Origin: Muellerivita sp035541195
GTDB lineage: Bacteria; Oederibacteriota; Muellerivitia; Muellerivitales; Muellerivitaceae
Reading direction: 5' to 3'
Assembly: GCA_035541195.1 (NCBI GenBank)
Contig: DATKNU010000239.1
Location: 1-14,004, forward strand
Length of the DNA stretch: 14,004 nt
Part shown: in pieces, positions 6,441-13,687 of the stretch
How the letters are laid out: each line of letters begins with the position of its first letter
Position numbering within the stretch: position 1 is the first letter of the stretch
Position numbers and translations under genes: made by a program
Notes under the pieces: generated by a model
Told to the model about the DNA's origin: nothing
The model's database searches: none
What the model saw: the letters and a program-made list of their open reading frames with translations, nothing else

Positions 6441-9400
6441 ATGGCTTTGAACCCCAACCTGCTTTCCACCAGCCCCTTTTTCACCTTTTCCCCCGACCTT
6501 TTGGCCGACCTGGATGGGAACGGCCTTTTCCTTTCGGCGAACCCCGCTTGGGAAAAACAGCTGGGCTTTCCCCCGCAAGACTTGCTGGGCCGCCCCTTCC
6601 TGGACCAACTCCACGTGGAAGACCGCCCCAAGGCCTTGCTGGAGATCAAGCGGCTTTCCCGGGGCAAGCAACCCACGGTTTTGTTCGAGACCAGGGTTCA
6701 GGACGCCCAAAAAGAAACCCATTGGATCGCCTGGACCTTCAGCGCCAACCCGGATCCCGGGGCCGAGGGCTGGTTCCTGATCGGGCAGGAAAAAACCCAG
6801 GTCAAGCGCCTGGAAAAAGCCTTGGAAGAAACCCAGGAAAAATTCCAAAAGCTGAGCGACTCGTCCGAGGAAGGCGTGGCCATCCACGAGAAGGGGGTCA
6901 TCCGGGAGGCCAACCAAGCCCTGGCCCGGTTGTTCGGCTACGAGCAGGCCTCCCAAATGGTCGGGAAGATGGGCCCGGAGCTCGCCGACGGCCCCAGCCA
7001 GGAATTGATCCGCCGCCAGATCCAATCGCGTTCCGAGGCGCCCTACGAAATCACCGCCTTGCGCCGGGACGGCAGCCCCTTTCCCTGCCGGGTCCGAAGC
7101 CGGGAAATCCTCTATCAAGGGCGGTCCATGCGGGTGTCCACCTTCTTGGACCTGACCCCCCTGCGGGAAAGGGAAAAGGAGATATTGGAAAGCGAGGAAA
7201 AATTCCGCCGATTGGCCGAAGCCGCCACCGAGGGGATCGGCATCACCTTGAACGGCAAGATTTTGGAGGTGAACCAGGCCCTGGCGGACATTTTCGGCTA
7301 CGCGCCGTCCGAAATGATCGGTAGGAGCGCCCTGGAATTCACGGCCCCCGAGAGCCGGGACAAGTTGATCAGCATGGTGATGTCGGGCAGCGAGGTCCCT
7401 TACGAGGCCGTGGGCCTGCGCAAGGACGGCCGGCGGCTGCACATGGAAATTTCGGGCCGCATGGTCTTTTTCCGCGGGCACTTGGTGCGGGTGGCGGTCT
7501 TCAAGGACCTGAGCCGGCAGAAGCGGGCCGAGGCGGCCCTGAGCCAGTCCGAGGCCCACCTGCGGGCGGTGTTCAACAGCGGCGTGCATTCCATGGTGGT
7601 GCTGGACGTCCAAGGCCGCCTGCAGGCCCTCAACGCGCGCGCCCAACGGGAAATGGTGGAAGTGTTGGGGAGGAAGGGCGAGGTGGGCCGCTGGCTGGGG
7701 GACTACCTGCCGCCGGAACTTTTGGCCATCTTCCAGGAGAATTTCCAAAAATCCCTGGAAGGCCAGACCCTGCGCTTTGAGCGGCGGATCGCGGCGCGGG
7801 ACGGCGTCCCGCATTGGTTCGAGTTCCAGTACCACCCGGTGCTGGATGAGGGGGGGCGGGTGACCTCGGTGTGCGTGAGCTCGTTGGGGATCGACGACCG
7901 CAAGCGGGCCGACGAGACCCTGCGCCGAAGCGAGGAATGGTTCCGGCGGCTTTTTGAGGGAAGCTCGGTGGGCATGACCTTGGTGGCCCCCGACAAGACC
8001 TTTTTCCACGTCAACCAGGCCTTTTGCCAGATGGTGGGCTATAGCCAAGAGGAACTAAGCAAGCTCACCTTCCGCGACATCACCGACCCGGCGGATTTGG
8101 AGGACAACATCCGCCTGGGCCAGGACCTGCCCCAGGGCCGCGGGTTCCAGATGCAAAAACGCTACCGGCACAAGGACGGCGGCGTGGTTTGGGCCAACAT
8201 CACCGTCACGCCTTTCCACGACGAAAAGGGGCAATTCCTCCATACCCTGGGCATCATCGAGAACATCACGGAACAAAAAAGGGTGGAGGCGGGGATCCGG
8301 GAAAGCGAGGAGCGCTACCGGCGATTGGTGGAATTTTCCCCGGACGCCATTTTCGTCTACGTTAAGGACAAGATCGTTTTCGCCAACTCGGCGGCCCTTA
8401 AGCTTTTGGGCGCCCGGGGTCCGGACCAGCTGGTGGGCCGGCCCATCCTGTCCCTGGTGCACCCGGACGACCAGGCGGTCGTGGGAAAACGCGTCGAAAA
8501 CGTGCTGCTCAACCGGGGCGAGAACCCGAGGCTTGAGCAGAAATTCGTGCGCCTGGACGGCCAAGTCTTAGAAGTCGAGGCCCAGGGCACCTTCTTCAAC
8601 TATATGGGCCGCCCCGCGGGGCTCATGATCGCCCGCGACATCAGCCAGCGGCAAAAGGCCATCCGGGCCTTCCGGGAGAGCCAGGAAAGCTACCGGCGCT
8701 TGGTCGAGTTTTTCCCTGAGACCGTGTTGGTGCACAGCGAGGGCAAGCTGCTTTACATCAACCCGCCGGGGTTGAAGATGTTCGGCGCCTCCCAGCCCGG
8801 CGAGATGTTGGGCCGCTCGGTCCTGGATTTCGTGTCCACGCCTTTCTTGGAAACCGCCCGCATCCGGATGGAAAGCATCTACTTGAACAAGCTTTCCACC
8901 GACCCCATGGACCAGGTCTGGCTGAGGCTCGACGGCGCGCCCATCGACGTGGAGATCCGCGGGACTTTCTTCAATTTCATGGGCAAGCCCTCGATCCTTT
9001 CCATCCTGCGCAACGTGTCCGAGCGCAAGCGCACCCAGCAGATGCTGTTGCGTTACGAGCGCCTGGCGGCCGTGGGCCAGGTCATCGCCGGCATCGCCCA
9101 CGACATCCGAAACCCCCTGGCCGTGTTGTCGGCCATGACCTTGCACCTTCGGGAGAAATTCGAGGACGAGGGCGGCAAGTCCTCCCTGGTGGCCAAGGAC
9201 GTGGAAACCATCACGACCCAAACCAACCGCCTAAAGCGGCTCATGAACGACATCCTGGATTACGCCAAGGGCCTGACCCTGGTCAAACAGCCCATCGAGC
9301 CCCGGGCTTTCCTGGAACAAAGCCTGAAATTGGTCCAGGCCCAATTGGGCGCGGCGCCGCCCTCGGTGGAAATTGAGTGGCGCCTGGAGAAGGACGCCGA

Positions 9401-9737
9401 GCCCTTTTGGGGCGACCGGGAACGCCTGGAGCAGGTTTTCCTGAACCTCATCCTGAACGCTTATGAGGCGCTGGAAGGCGGCGGGACCCTGACCCTTTCC
9501 TTTGAGTCCGCCCCCGGGGAAGTTCTGTTGAAGGTGGAGGACGACGGCCCCGGGATCCCCGAGGGGGCCTTGAGCCGGCTTTTTGAGCCCTTCTTCACCA
9601 CGAAAAAATACGGGTCAGGGTTGGGGCTTTCGGTCAGCCAAAAAATCGTGGAAGCCCATGGCGGGAAGATTGAGGCCGAATGGGTCTATCCCCATGGCAC
9701 GCTTTTTACGGTCCGGCTTCCCCGGGAAAAGCCCTGA
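6441..9737 (+). CDS. Soluble sensor histidine kinase with seven PAS domains
   Basis: This 1098-residue protein has no signal peptide or membrane segment, so it should sense cytoplasmic signals. Seven tandem PAS domains occupy roughly residues 12-125, 135-245, 254-365, 372-488, 499-615, 627-738 and 750-862. They are joined by the usual coiled linkers (for example ESEERYRRLVEFSPDA and RSEEWFRRLFEGSSVG). The kinase core follows: H-box AGIAHDIRNPL with phospho-acceptor His887, N-box LNLILNAYEAL (1001-1011), G1 EDDGPGIPEG (1033-1042), F-box FEPFFTTK and G2 GSGLGLS (1058-1064). All key residues are intact, so it should be active. There is no receiver domain and no response regulator gene nearby. 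PAS2/PAS3 and PAS6/PAS7 look like recent internal duplications. The ATG at 6441 has only a weak upstream ribosome-binding site. The gene lies 204 bases after the CheA-like gene; the two may be co-transcribed or separately promoted. Confidence 0.93.
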   Translation: MALNPNLLSTSPFFTFSPDLLADLDGNGLFLSANPAWEKQLGFPPQDLLGRPFLDQLHVEDRPKALLEIKRLSRGKQPTVLFETRVQDAQKETHWIAWTFSANPDPGAEGWFLIGQEKTQVKRLEKALEETQEKFQKLSDSSEEGVAIHEKGVIREANQALARLFGYEQASQMVGKMGPELADGPSQELIRRQIQSRSEAPYEITALRRDGSPFPCRVRSREILYQGRSMRVSTFLDLTPLREREKEILESEEKFRRLAEAATEGIGITLNGKILEVNQALADIFGYAPSEMIGRSALEFTAPESRDKLISMVMSGSEVPYEAVGLRKDGRRLHMEISGRMVFFRGHLVRVAVFKDLSRQKRAEAALSQSEAHLRAVFNSGVHSMVVLDVQGRLQALNARAQREMVEVLGRKGEVGRWLGDYLPPELLAIFQENFQKSLEGQTLRFERRIAARDGVPHWFEFQYHPVLDEGGRVTSVCVSSLGIDDRKRADETLRRSEEWFRRLFEGSSVGMTLVAPDKTFFHVNQAFCQMVGYSQEELSKLTFRDITDPADLEDNIRLGQDLPQGRGFQMQKRYRHKDGGVVWANITVTPFHDEKGQFLHTLGIIENITEQKRVEAGIRESEERYRRLVEFSPDAIFVYVKDKIVFANSAALKLLGARGPDQLVGRPILSLVHPDDQAVVGKRVENVLLNRGENPRLEQKFVRLDGQVLEVEAQGTFFNYMGRPAGLMIARDISQRQKAIRAFRESQESYRRLVEFFPETVLVHSEGKLLYINPPGLKMFGASQPGEMLGRSVLDFVSTPFLETARIRMESIYLNKLSTDPMDQVWLRLDGAPIDVEIRGTFFNFMGKPSILSILRNVSERKRTQQMLLRYERLAAVGQVIAGIAHDIRNPLAVLSAMTLHLREKFEDEGGKSSLVAKDVETITTQTNRLKRLMNDILDYAKGLTLVKQPIEPRAFLEQSLKLVQAQLGAAPPSVEIEWRLEKDAEPFWGDRERLEQVFLNLILNAYEALEGGGTLTLSFESAPGEVLLKVEDDGPGIPEGALSRLFEPFFTTKKYGSGLGLSVSQKIVEAHGGKIEAEWVYPHGTLFTVRLPREKP

Positions 9738-9776
9738 GCCTTCGCCTTGAACCTATTTCAAAGCCCCAAACAAGGA

Positions 9777-9815
9777 TTTTTCACCACAGAGACGCGGAAG
9801 GCGCGGCAAGAGAGG
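9777..9815. repeat. Copy of the widespread 'CACCACAGAGACAC...' anonymous intergenic repeat
   Basis: Between two convergent genes lies TTTTTCACCACAGAGACG, followed by CGGAAGGCGCGGCAAGAGAGG. It matches, with G+C substitutions, the sequence CACCACAGAGACACAGAG... that I recall recurring between genes in many environmental bacterial genomes. Translated, it gives the HHRDAEG... string commonly mis-annotated as small proteins. Its function is unknown. The recognition is from memory and would need a genome-wide search for other copies. Confidence 0.5.
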
Positions 9816-9830
9816 TTTTGAGGCTGCTTC

Positions 9831-10778
9831 TCATGGCGCGGCGACCCCCGCCGGCACGCCCCCCATGTAGTCCGCCGAGTGAAAATGATTGTGGCATTTC
9901 ACGCAGGAGTTCAGCGCGGCGTCGCCGGGTAGCCAGGTGACCGGTCCGGTGATTCCCTCGGGGTTGGCGGCCATCGGATGGTCCCATTCCAGCCCATAGG
10001 CCCACCCCGCCGCGCCTTTTTTCATGACGTAAAGCGGCCCCGCCGTGGTGGAAGGTTTGCCCCCCGCGTCCTCGAAGGATTCCTTCACCACCCAGGTTCC
10101 CGGCGGTAGGAGGTCGGAATTTTGATAGGCCTTGACCGCTTCTTTCGACACATAAGTATTCACCCAGCGGCCCCCGTGGGTTTTGCTGATCCAGGGCTTG
10201 GCATTCATCTTCACCAAGTGGGGGAACTCGGCTTTCACTTGGGCCAGCAGGTTGGCTTGGGCTTGGGCTTGGGGTGAGGCGGGAGGCGGCGTCGCCACCG
10301 CGGCCTCGGCGGCGGGGGCTTCGTCCTCATCCCCATAAACCATTTCGCCGCCCTCGTGGCCGGCGGCGCCGAAAAGCGCCGCCGTGAGAAGTCCCAAGGT
10401 GAGTTGAAGGGCAAAGAGGACTTTTTTGCCCCCCGCGAGCCGAAGCGCGCCCCAGAAACAAGCCAGGGAAGCCAGAAGGCCCAAGCTCCCCAAAAGCGCG
10501 TGGAACCGCAAGGATCCCTTGAGCGCCGAGGCGGGGGGGAGCGGGCTCCATTGGGTGGCGAGCCCCAAATGATGGGCGAAAAGATGGCCCAAGAGCAAGC
10601 TGGGGATGGCGGTCAGGAAGGTTAAAATCCAAAGCGCCGAAGCCGACTTTATCAGCCAATCCTGCCGGTAAAAGCGCGAAGCGCCATAGGCCAAGACCGC
10701 CAGGAGGGAGCAAACGATGGGGAAATGCGTCATGGGGGGGTGGAGCCAACCGGTTTCTCGCGCCAGAAAGTCGAGCAA
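9831..10778 (-). CDS. DUF2231-like membrane domain fused to a cytochrome P460-like domain
   Basis: This 315-residue protein has two parts. The first 142 residues hold four predicted membrane helices (about 18-35, 45-65, 90-112, 117-140) and the WLHPPMTHFPIV signature near the N-terminus seen in DUF2231 proteins. After an acidic, Ala/Pro-rich linker (about 150-178), residues 180-315 resemble cytochrome P460. The segment GGRWVNTYVSKEAVKAYQ (202-219) is followed by LPPGTWVVKESF (224-235) and GPLYVMKK (247-254). The single c-type haem site is CVKCH (292-296), near the C-terminus. P460 cytochromes oxidise hydroxylamine or handle nitric oxide; here that function is inferred. Haem attachment occurs outside the cytoplasm, so with four helices both ends should be periplasmic. 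The TTG start follows AAGGAGT at 10784-10790 (minus strand), with about five bases between. Confidence 0.82.
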   Translation of the reverse strand: MLDFLARETGWLHPPMTHFPIVCSLLAVLAYGASRFYRQDWLIKSASALWILTFLTAIPSLLLGHLFAHHLGLATQWSPLPPASALKGSLRFHALLGSLGLLASLACFWGALRLAGGKKVLFALQLTLGLLTAALFGAAGHEGGEMVYGDEDEAPAAEAAVATPPPASPQAQAQANLLAQVKAEFPHLVKMNAKPWISKTHGGRWVNTYVSKEAVKAYQNSDLLPPGTWVVKESFEDAGGKPSTTAGPLYVMKKGAAGWAYGLEWDHPMAANPEGITGPVTWLPGDAALNSCVKCHNHFHSADYMGGVPAGVAAP

Positions 10779-10814
10779 GGAAAACTCCTTTAAAAATCAT
10801 GGTTTGGCCCGTCC

Positions 10815-10820
10815 AGAATA
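10815..10820 (-). promoter_or_regulatory. Possible -10 element of the DUF2231-P460 gene
   Basis: On the minus strand, TATTCT (10820 down to 10815) lies about 36 bases before the TTG start at 10778, in the intergenic region shared with the divergent TPR gene. The nearest TTG-containing -35 candidates (CTTGAG or TTGAGG) have spacers of only 14-15 bases, so the assignment is weak. Confidence 0.3.
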
Positions 10821-10868
10821 GCATCCGGGGCTTCCCTCAAGTTACAGCTTTTCGCCCCCGCCCGGCCC

Positions 10869-10898
10869 TTGGGAAATGACCCGGCTTCTTCCTATAAT
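10869..10898 (+). promoter_or_regulatory. Promoter of the TPR-protein gene
   Basis: A consensus -10 TATAAT (10893-10898) is preceded by TTGGGA (10869-10874) with an 18-base spacer. The start should fall near 10905, leaving a short leader that contains AAGGAG (10915-10920) five bases before the ATG at 10926. This is the best promoter match in the window. Confidence 0.65.
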
Positions 10899-10925
10899 GA
10901 CGCCACCCAGACCCAAGGAGTTTTG

Positions 10926-12374
10926 ATGAGCCCCGCCCAGCCCCCTGACGCAGTCCCACCCGAGATCACCTTCATCGCCCTGCCCGAGGCCTTGGCCCAA
11001 TTCCACCATTTGCCCAGCCATGTGCCGGTTTGGGTCCATCGCGAGAAGGAAGCCAAAGCCAAAGGCTACGACTTTGAGGAAGGCGCCCACGTGATGGAAG
11101 AGCTTTTGCGGGCCGCGCCCCGGGTGCCGGGCGCCTATTTGTTCCAGCTTTTCGTCAAGAAGTGGGCCCAGCTCAAGGAAGTCCAGCCCCTCATCCAAGC
11201 CCGGCGCGTGGCGGAGGCCATTCCCGCCTTGGTGAAGATCCTGGACCTGGACCCCGAATGCCCCTTGACTTGCTTTCAACTGGCCTATTGTTTCCGCAAG
11301 ACCGGCGAGCTGGAAAAGGCCGAGAGCCTCTACCTCAAAGCCGCCCGCCTGGCCCCCCAGGCCGGATGGATTTACACCAACTTGGGCCGCACCTACCAGG
11401 GCCTGGGCCAGGCGTCGAAGGCCGTGGAAGCCTATTGGCGGGCCCTGGAACTTTTGCCCGGGGATCTTTACGTGATGGAACAGTTGGTGGATTTGGGCGA
11501 ACTCTACGCGTCCCCCGGGGCGGTCGAGGAGGGAAGGCCCCAGTCCTTCCTGCGCCGGGTGGACTATGAGAAAAGCATGAACCAGCAGATCGACCAAAAA
11601 AAGGACGCCCCCGCCCTGATGGAGTTGGGCTGGCGGCTGCTCCAGGAAAAACTGGCGAACCTGGCCGTCCGGGCTTTTGAGAAGGCCCGGCAATTTCCCG
11701 ACGCCGGGGCGGAGCCGCTTTTGGGATTGGGCGTGGCCCGGCTTTCCCAGGGCCAATATCGGGAAGCCGAGGATTGTTTGGTGCGGTTCCTGGACGAGCA
11801 CCCCGAGTCCCCCACGGCCCACCTGAACCTTTTCAAGGTTTACCTGGCGTTGGAAGAATTGGACCTGGCTTGGGACGAGATCCAAACCGCCGTGCGGCTT
11901 GACCCGGACCGGCTGGAAGCGCTCCAACAGCTTTTTTTCTTTTTCGAGCAGACCCAGCGCGAGGAAGAGGGGCTCCAATGGATGGACAAGCTTTGCGACC
12001 AACACCCGCGCAGTTTCGCGCCCCTCTTGGTGAAGGCCCAATATTACGTCGCCCGGGACCATTGGGCCCAGGCCGAGGCCATGTTGCTCTCGGCCCTGAA
12101 ACGCTCGCCCCGTAACGAGGCGATCCTGATTTATTATTCGGCCGAGCTGGGCAAAAGGGGGCTCAACCAAGCCATCGTGGACCTGCTTGAGTCCCAGGAA
12201 GGGACCCTGTCCTTCGCCTTGACCATCAATTTGTCGCTGGCTTACCGCAACGCGGGGAAATTTTCCGAGAGCCAAACCATCCTGAAGAATTACCTGAAGA
12301 CCCCCGGGCTTCCCCCGGTGGTGCAACAGCGGGCCCAGGTGATCCTGCGGGAATTGGAAAAGGAAACGCCTTAA
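10926..12374 (+). CDS. Tetratricopeptide-repeat protein of unknown role
   Basis: This 482-residue protein has no signal peptide or membrane helix and is built mainly of TPR-type helix pairs. Clear repeats lie at about residues 112-145 (CFQLAYCFRKTGELEKAESLYLKA starts there) and 146-179 (YTNLGRTYQGLGQASKAVEAY). Others are near 262-295 (LLGLGVARLSQGQYREAEDCL), 296-328, 366-395 and 430-460. A region near 190-225 (ELYASPGAVEEG...) is less regular, and residues 1-95 lack a clear repeat pattern. Such scaffolds bind other proteins; the partner is not visible here. ATG 10926 is chosen over an in-frame ATG at 10869 because a perfect AAGGAG lies five bases before it and the promoter -10 lies between the two. 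The gene is convergent with the MauE-like gene 81 bases away. Confidence 0.85.
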   Translation: MSPAQPPDAVPPEITFIALPEALAQFHHLPSHVPVWVHREKEAKAKGYDFEEGAHVMEELLRAAPRVPGAYLFQLFVKKWAQLKEVQPLIQARRVAEAIPALVKILDLDPECPLTCFQLAYCFRKTGELEKAESLYLKAARLAPQAGWIYTNLGRTYQGLGQASKAVEAYWRALELLPGDLYVMEQLVDLGELYASPGAVEEGRPQSFLRRVDYEKSMNQQIDQKKDAPALMELGWRLLQEKLANLAVRAFEKARQFPDAGAEPLLGLGVARLSQGQYREAEDCLVRFLDEHPESPTAHLNLFKVYLALEELDLAWDEIQTAVRLDPDRLEALQQLFFFFEQTQREEEGLQWMDKLCDQHPRSFAPLLVKAQYYVARDHWAQAEAMLLSALKRSPRNEAILIYYSAELGKRGLNQAIVDLLESQEGTLSFALTINLSLAYRNAGKFSESQTILKNYLKTPGLPPVVQQRAQVILRELEKETP

Positions 12375-12455
12375 CCGTTATTTCGAGGCCCCTTCGGACA
12401 TCCCGGAAGGCCAAGATTCGGGGCGGGGAGGCCGCGGGGAATTATCGGATGGGCT

Positions 12456-12926
12456 TTAAGGTTTCTGGATCAGCGAGTCCAGCTCGGCCCAGGTGCGGGG
12501 GGCGAAAAGCGCGGCCAGCCCCAGGGCCAAAAAGCCCAGGTCCCGCGCCACCGTGAGGCCGCTGAGCTTCTCGGCGGAGTCCATCGAAAAACACCCGCAG
12601 TTCATGTCCACGCCCTGGGCCAGGTTGACGGCCAAGGCCACCGAATAGACCGCCATCAGGAGCGAAAACAGAAGGGCGGCGCCCCGGCGCTTGAACCCCA
12701 GCGCCAGGCAGATCCCGGTGAAGAACTCAAGCCAAGGGATCACCACCGCGGCCAGGGGGATGAGGGCCGCGGGAAGGATGTGGTAATTTTCCACCATCTT
12801 GGAAAACTTTTCCGCGCCGCCCAGCTTGTCCAGGCTCGCGTAAAAAAGAATGGCGCCCGCGGCCAGGCGGCAAAGGGTGAAGGCCGCCGGTTTAAGGCCC
12901 GGGGGGATTCGGGGACTCGGTTTCAT
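12456..12926 (-). CDS. MauE/DoxX-like redox-associated membrane protein
   Basis: This 156-residue integral membrane protein has four predicted helices (about residues 15-33, 50-76, 81-103 and 126-143). The first contains CRLAAGAILFYASLDKLGG and the next loop has FSKMVENYHILP, both typical of MauE/DoxX family proteins, where 'F...v.nY.llP' recurs. A Cys-Gly-Cys motif (MNCGCFS, Cys110 and Cys112) just after helix 3 is characteristic of the MauE-type redox members. ATG 12926 overlaps the TGA of the rhodanese gene by four bases (ATGA), so the pair is co-transcribed and translationally coupled. An upstream in-frame ATG (12977) lies within the rhodanese gene and is less likely. The inferred role is to carry thiol/disulfide or sulfur equivalents through the membrane to or from the rhodanese partner; this is not shown by sequence alone. 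Confidence 0.85.
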   Translation of the reverse strand: MKPSPRIPPGLKPAAFTLCRLAAGAILFYASLDKLGGAEKFSKMVENYHILPAALIPLAAVVIPWLEFFTGICLALGFKRRGAALLFSLLMAVYSVALAVNLAQGVDMNCGCFSMDSAEKLSGLTVARDLGFLALGLAALFAPRTWAELDSLIQKP

Positions 12927-13537
12927 GGCGTCTCCCCCGATCGGATGGGATAGCCGGCCTTTTTCCACTCGGGCCAACCCCCGAAGAAAACCTCGACATG
13001 GCGGTAACCTTGCTCGGTGAGTTTTTGGGCCAAGTGGATCGAAAGATCGCAGGAGGTGCCGTGGCAGTAGGCCACGATTTCCCTGTTTTTGTCCGGCATC
13101 TGGGGCAGCATTTGGGGCGCCACCTTGTCGAAATCGTCGGCGTAAAAATCCAGGGCCCCCGGAATATGTCCCTGCTTATATTCCTCGGGGGAACGGGCGT
13201 CCAGGAATAAGGCGCTTTGTCGGTCAAAACGATCCTTGGCGCCCGAAAGGCTCAGGCGGGGGAGGTTGTCCCCGTCGGGGGCGGGGGCCAAGGCCGCGGG
13301 TTGGGCCGGGGGGACGGCGGTCCCCCATCCGGGATAGCGGGTGGCGCTTGGGGATTTTAAGATTTCCTGCAGGTGGAGTTTCTTGGCGGGTTTTACCTTC
13401 AGCTCGATGCCGTCGGTGTAAAAAAGGTTGAAGAACAACGCGAAGATCGCCGAGAAGAGGAAAAGGCCCCAAGCTTCCGCCAAGACGCCCGGGAGGGCGA
13501 AGGGGATCGGGGGGCGGCGGCGCGCGCGGGAAGCCAT
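12923..13537 (-). CDS. Membrane-anchored rhodanese-like sulfurtransferase
   Basis: This 204-residue protein has one N-terminal membrane helix (about residues 14-40, rich in Leu/Phe), a linker, and a C-terminal rhodanese domain (about 90-200). The positively charged MASRARRRPP before the helix suggests that the domain faces the periplasm. Rhodanese marks are ALFLDARSPEEYKQGHIPGA (109-128), YCHGTSCDLS (157-166) with the loop cysteine Cys158, and the closing FFGGWPEWKKAGYPI (184-198). The loop carries a second cysteine (Cys163), five residues on, at the position usually held by the serine or arginine end of the loop. A disulfide or relay between them is possible. ATG 13537 is preferred; upstream in-frame ATG 13705 would overlap the divergent gene's start. 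A leaderless transcript is possible (see promoter). Confidence 0.87.
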   Translation of the reverse strand: MASRARRRPPIPFALPGVLAEAWGLFLFSAIFALFFNLFYTDGIELKVKPAKKLHLQEILKSPSATRYPGWGTAVPPAQPAALAPAPDGDNLPRLSLSGAKDRFDRQSALFLDARSPEEYKQGHIPGALDFYADDFDKVAPQMLPQMPDKNREIVAYCHGTSCDLSIHLAQKLTEQGYRHVEVFFGGWPEWKKAGYPIRSGETP

Positions 13538-13543
13538 GGGCCC

Positions 13544-13572
13544 ATTATTCAATCCCCGCTGCTTGAATGCAA
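13544..13572 (-). promoter_or_regulatory. Candidate promoter of the rhodanese-MauE pair, possibly leaderless
   Basis: Reading the minus strand, TTGCAT (13572 to 13567) is followed by 17 bases and then AATAAT (13549 to 13544). A start about seven bases after the -10 would fall on the A of ATG 13537, leaving no leader. No Shine-Dalgarno sequence precedes that ATG. The -10 matches five of six consensus bases, the -35 only three. Confidence 0.4.
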
Positions 13573-13648
13573 TCCCGGCTTTCCCTAAGCTTTTCAAGGC
13601 TTGGGGCTCCCGGCGGCAAGACTTTTCGCCCCCGGGGACCCGGTTAAG

Positions 13649-13658
13649 GGTAAAATAA
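13649..13658 (+). promoter_or_regulatory. Candidate -10 element of the AI-2E-family gene
   Basis: GGTAAAATAA contains TAAAAT (13651-13656), 31 bases before the ATG. It is identical over ten bases to the element before the multi-PAS kinase. No clear -35 is present at standard spacing. Confidence 0.4.
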
Positions 13659-13687
13659 CGCACCTTTCGCCCAAGCCAGGAGTGACC

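Noticed and set aside
6336..8048. Minus-strand open frame (570 residues) opposite the PAS array
   Set aside because: It is antisense to an intact, clearly recognisable PAS kinase; no protein motifs or ribosome-binding signal were seen.
9748..9779. CCTTG ... CAAGG followed by TTTTT after the PAS kinase as a terminator
   Set aside because: Only five pairs enclosing a loop of more than 20 bases; too weak, and the T run belongs to the repeat at 9777.
12386..12412. Imperfect hairpin between the convergent TPR and MauE-like genes
   Set aside because: The stem needs two bulges and neither strand has an adjoining T run, so it is not a supportable terminator.
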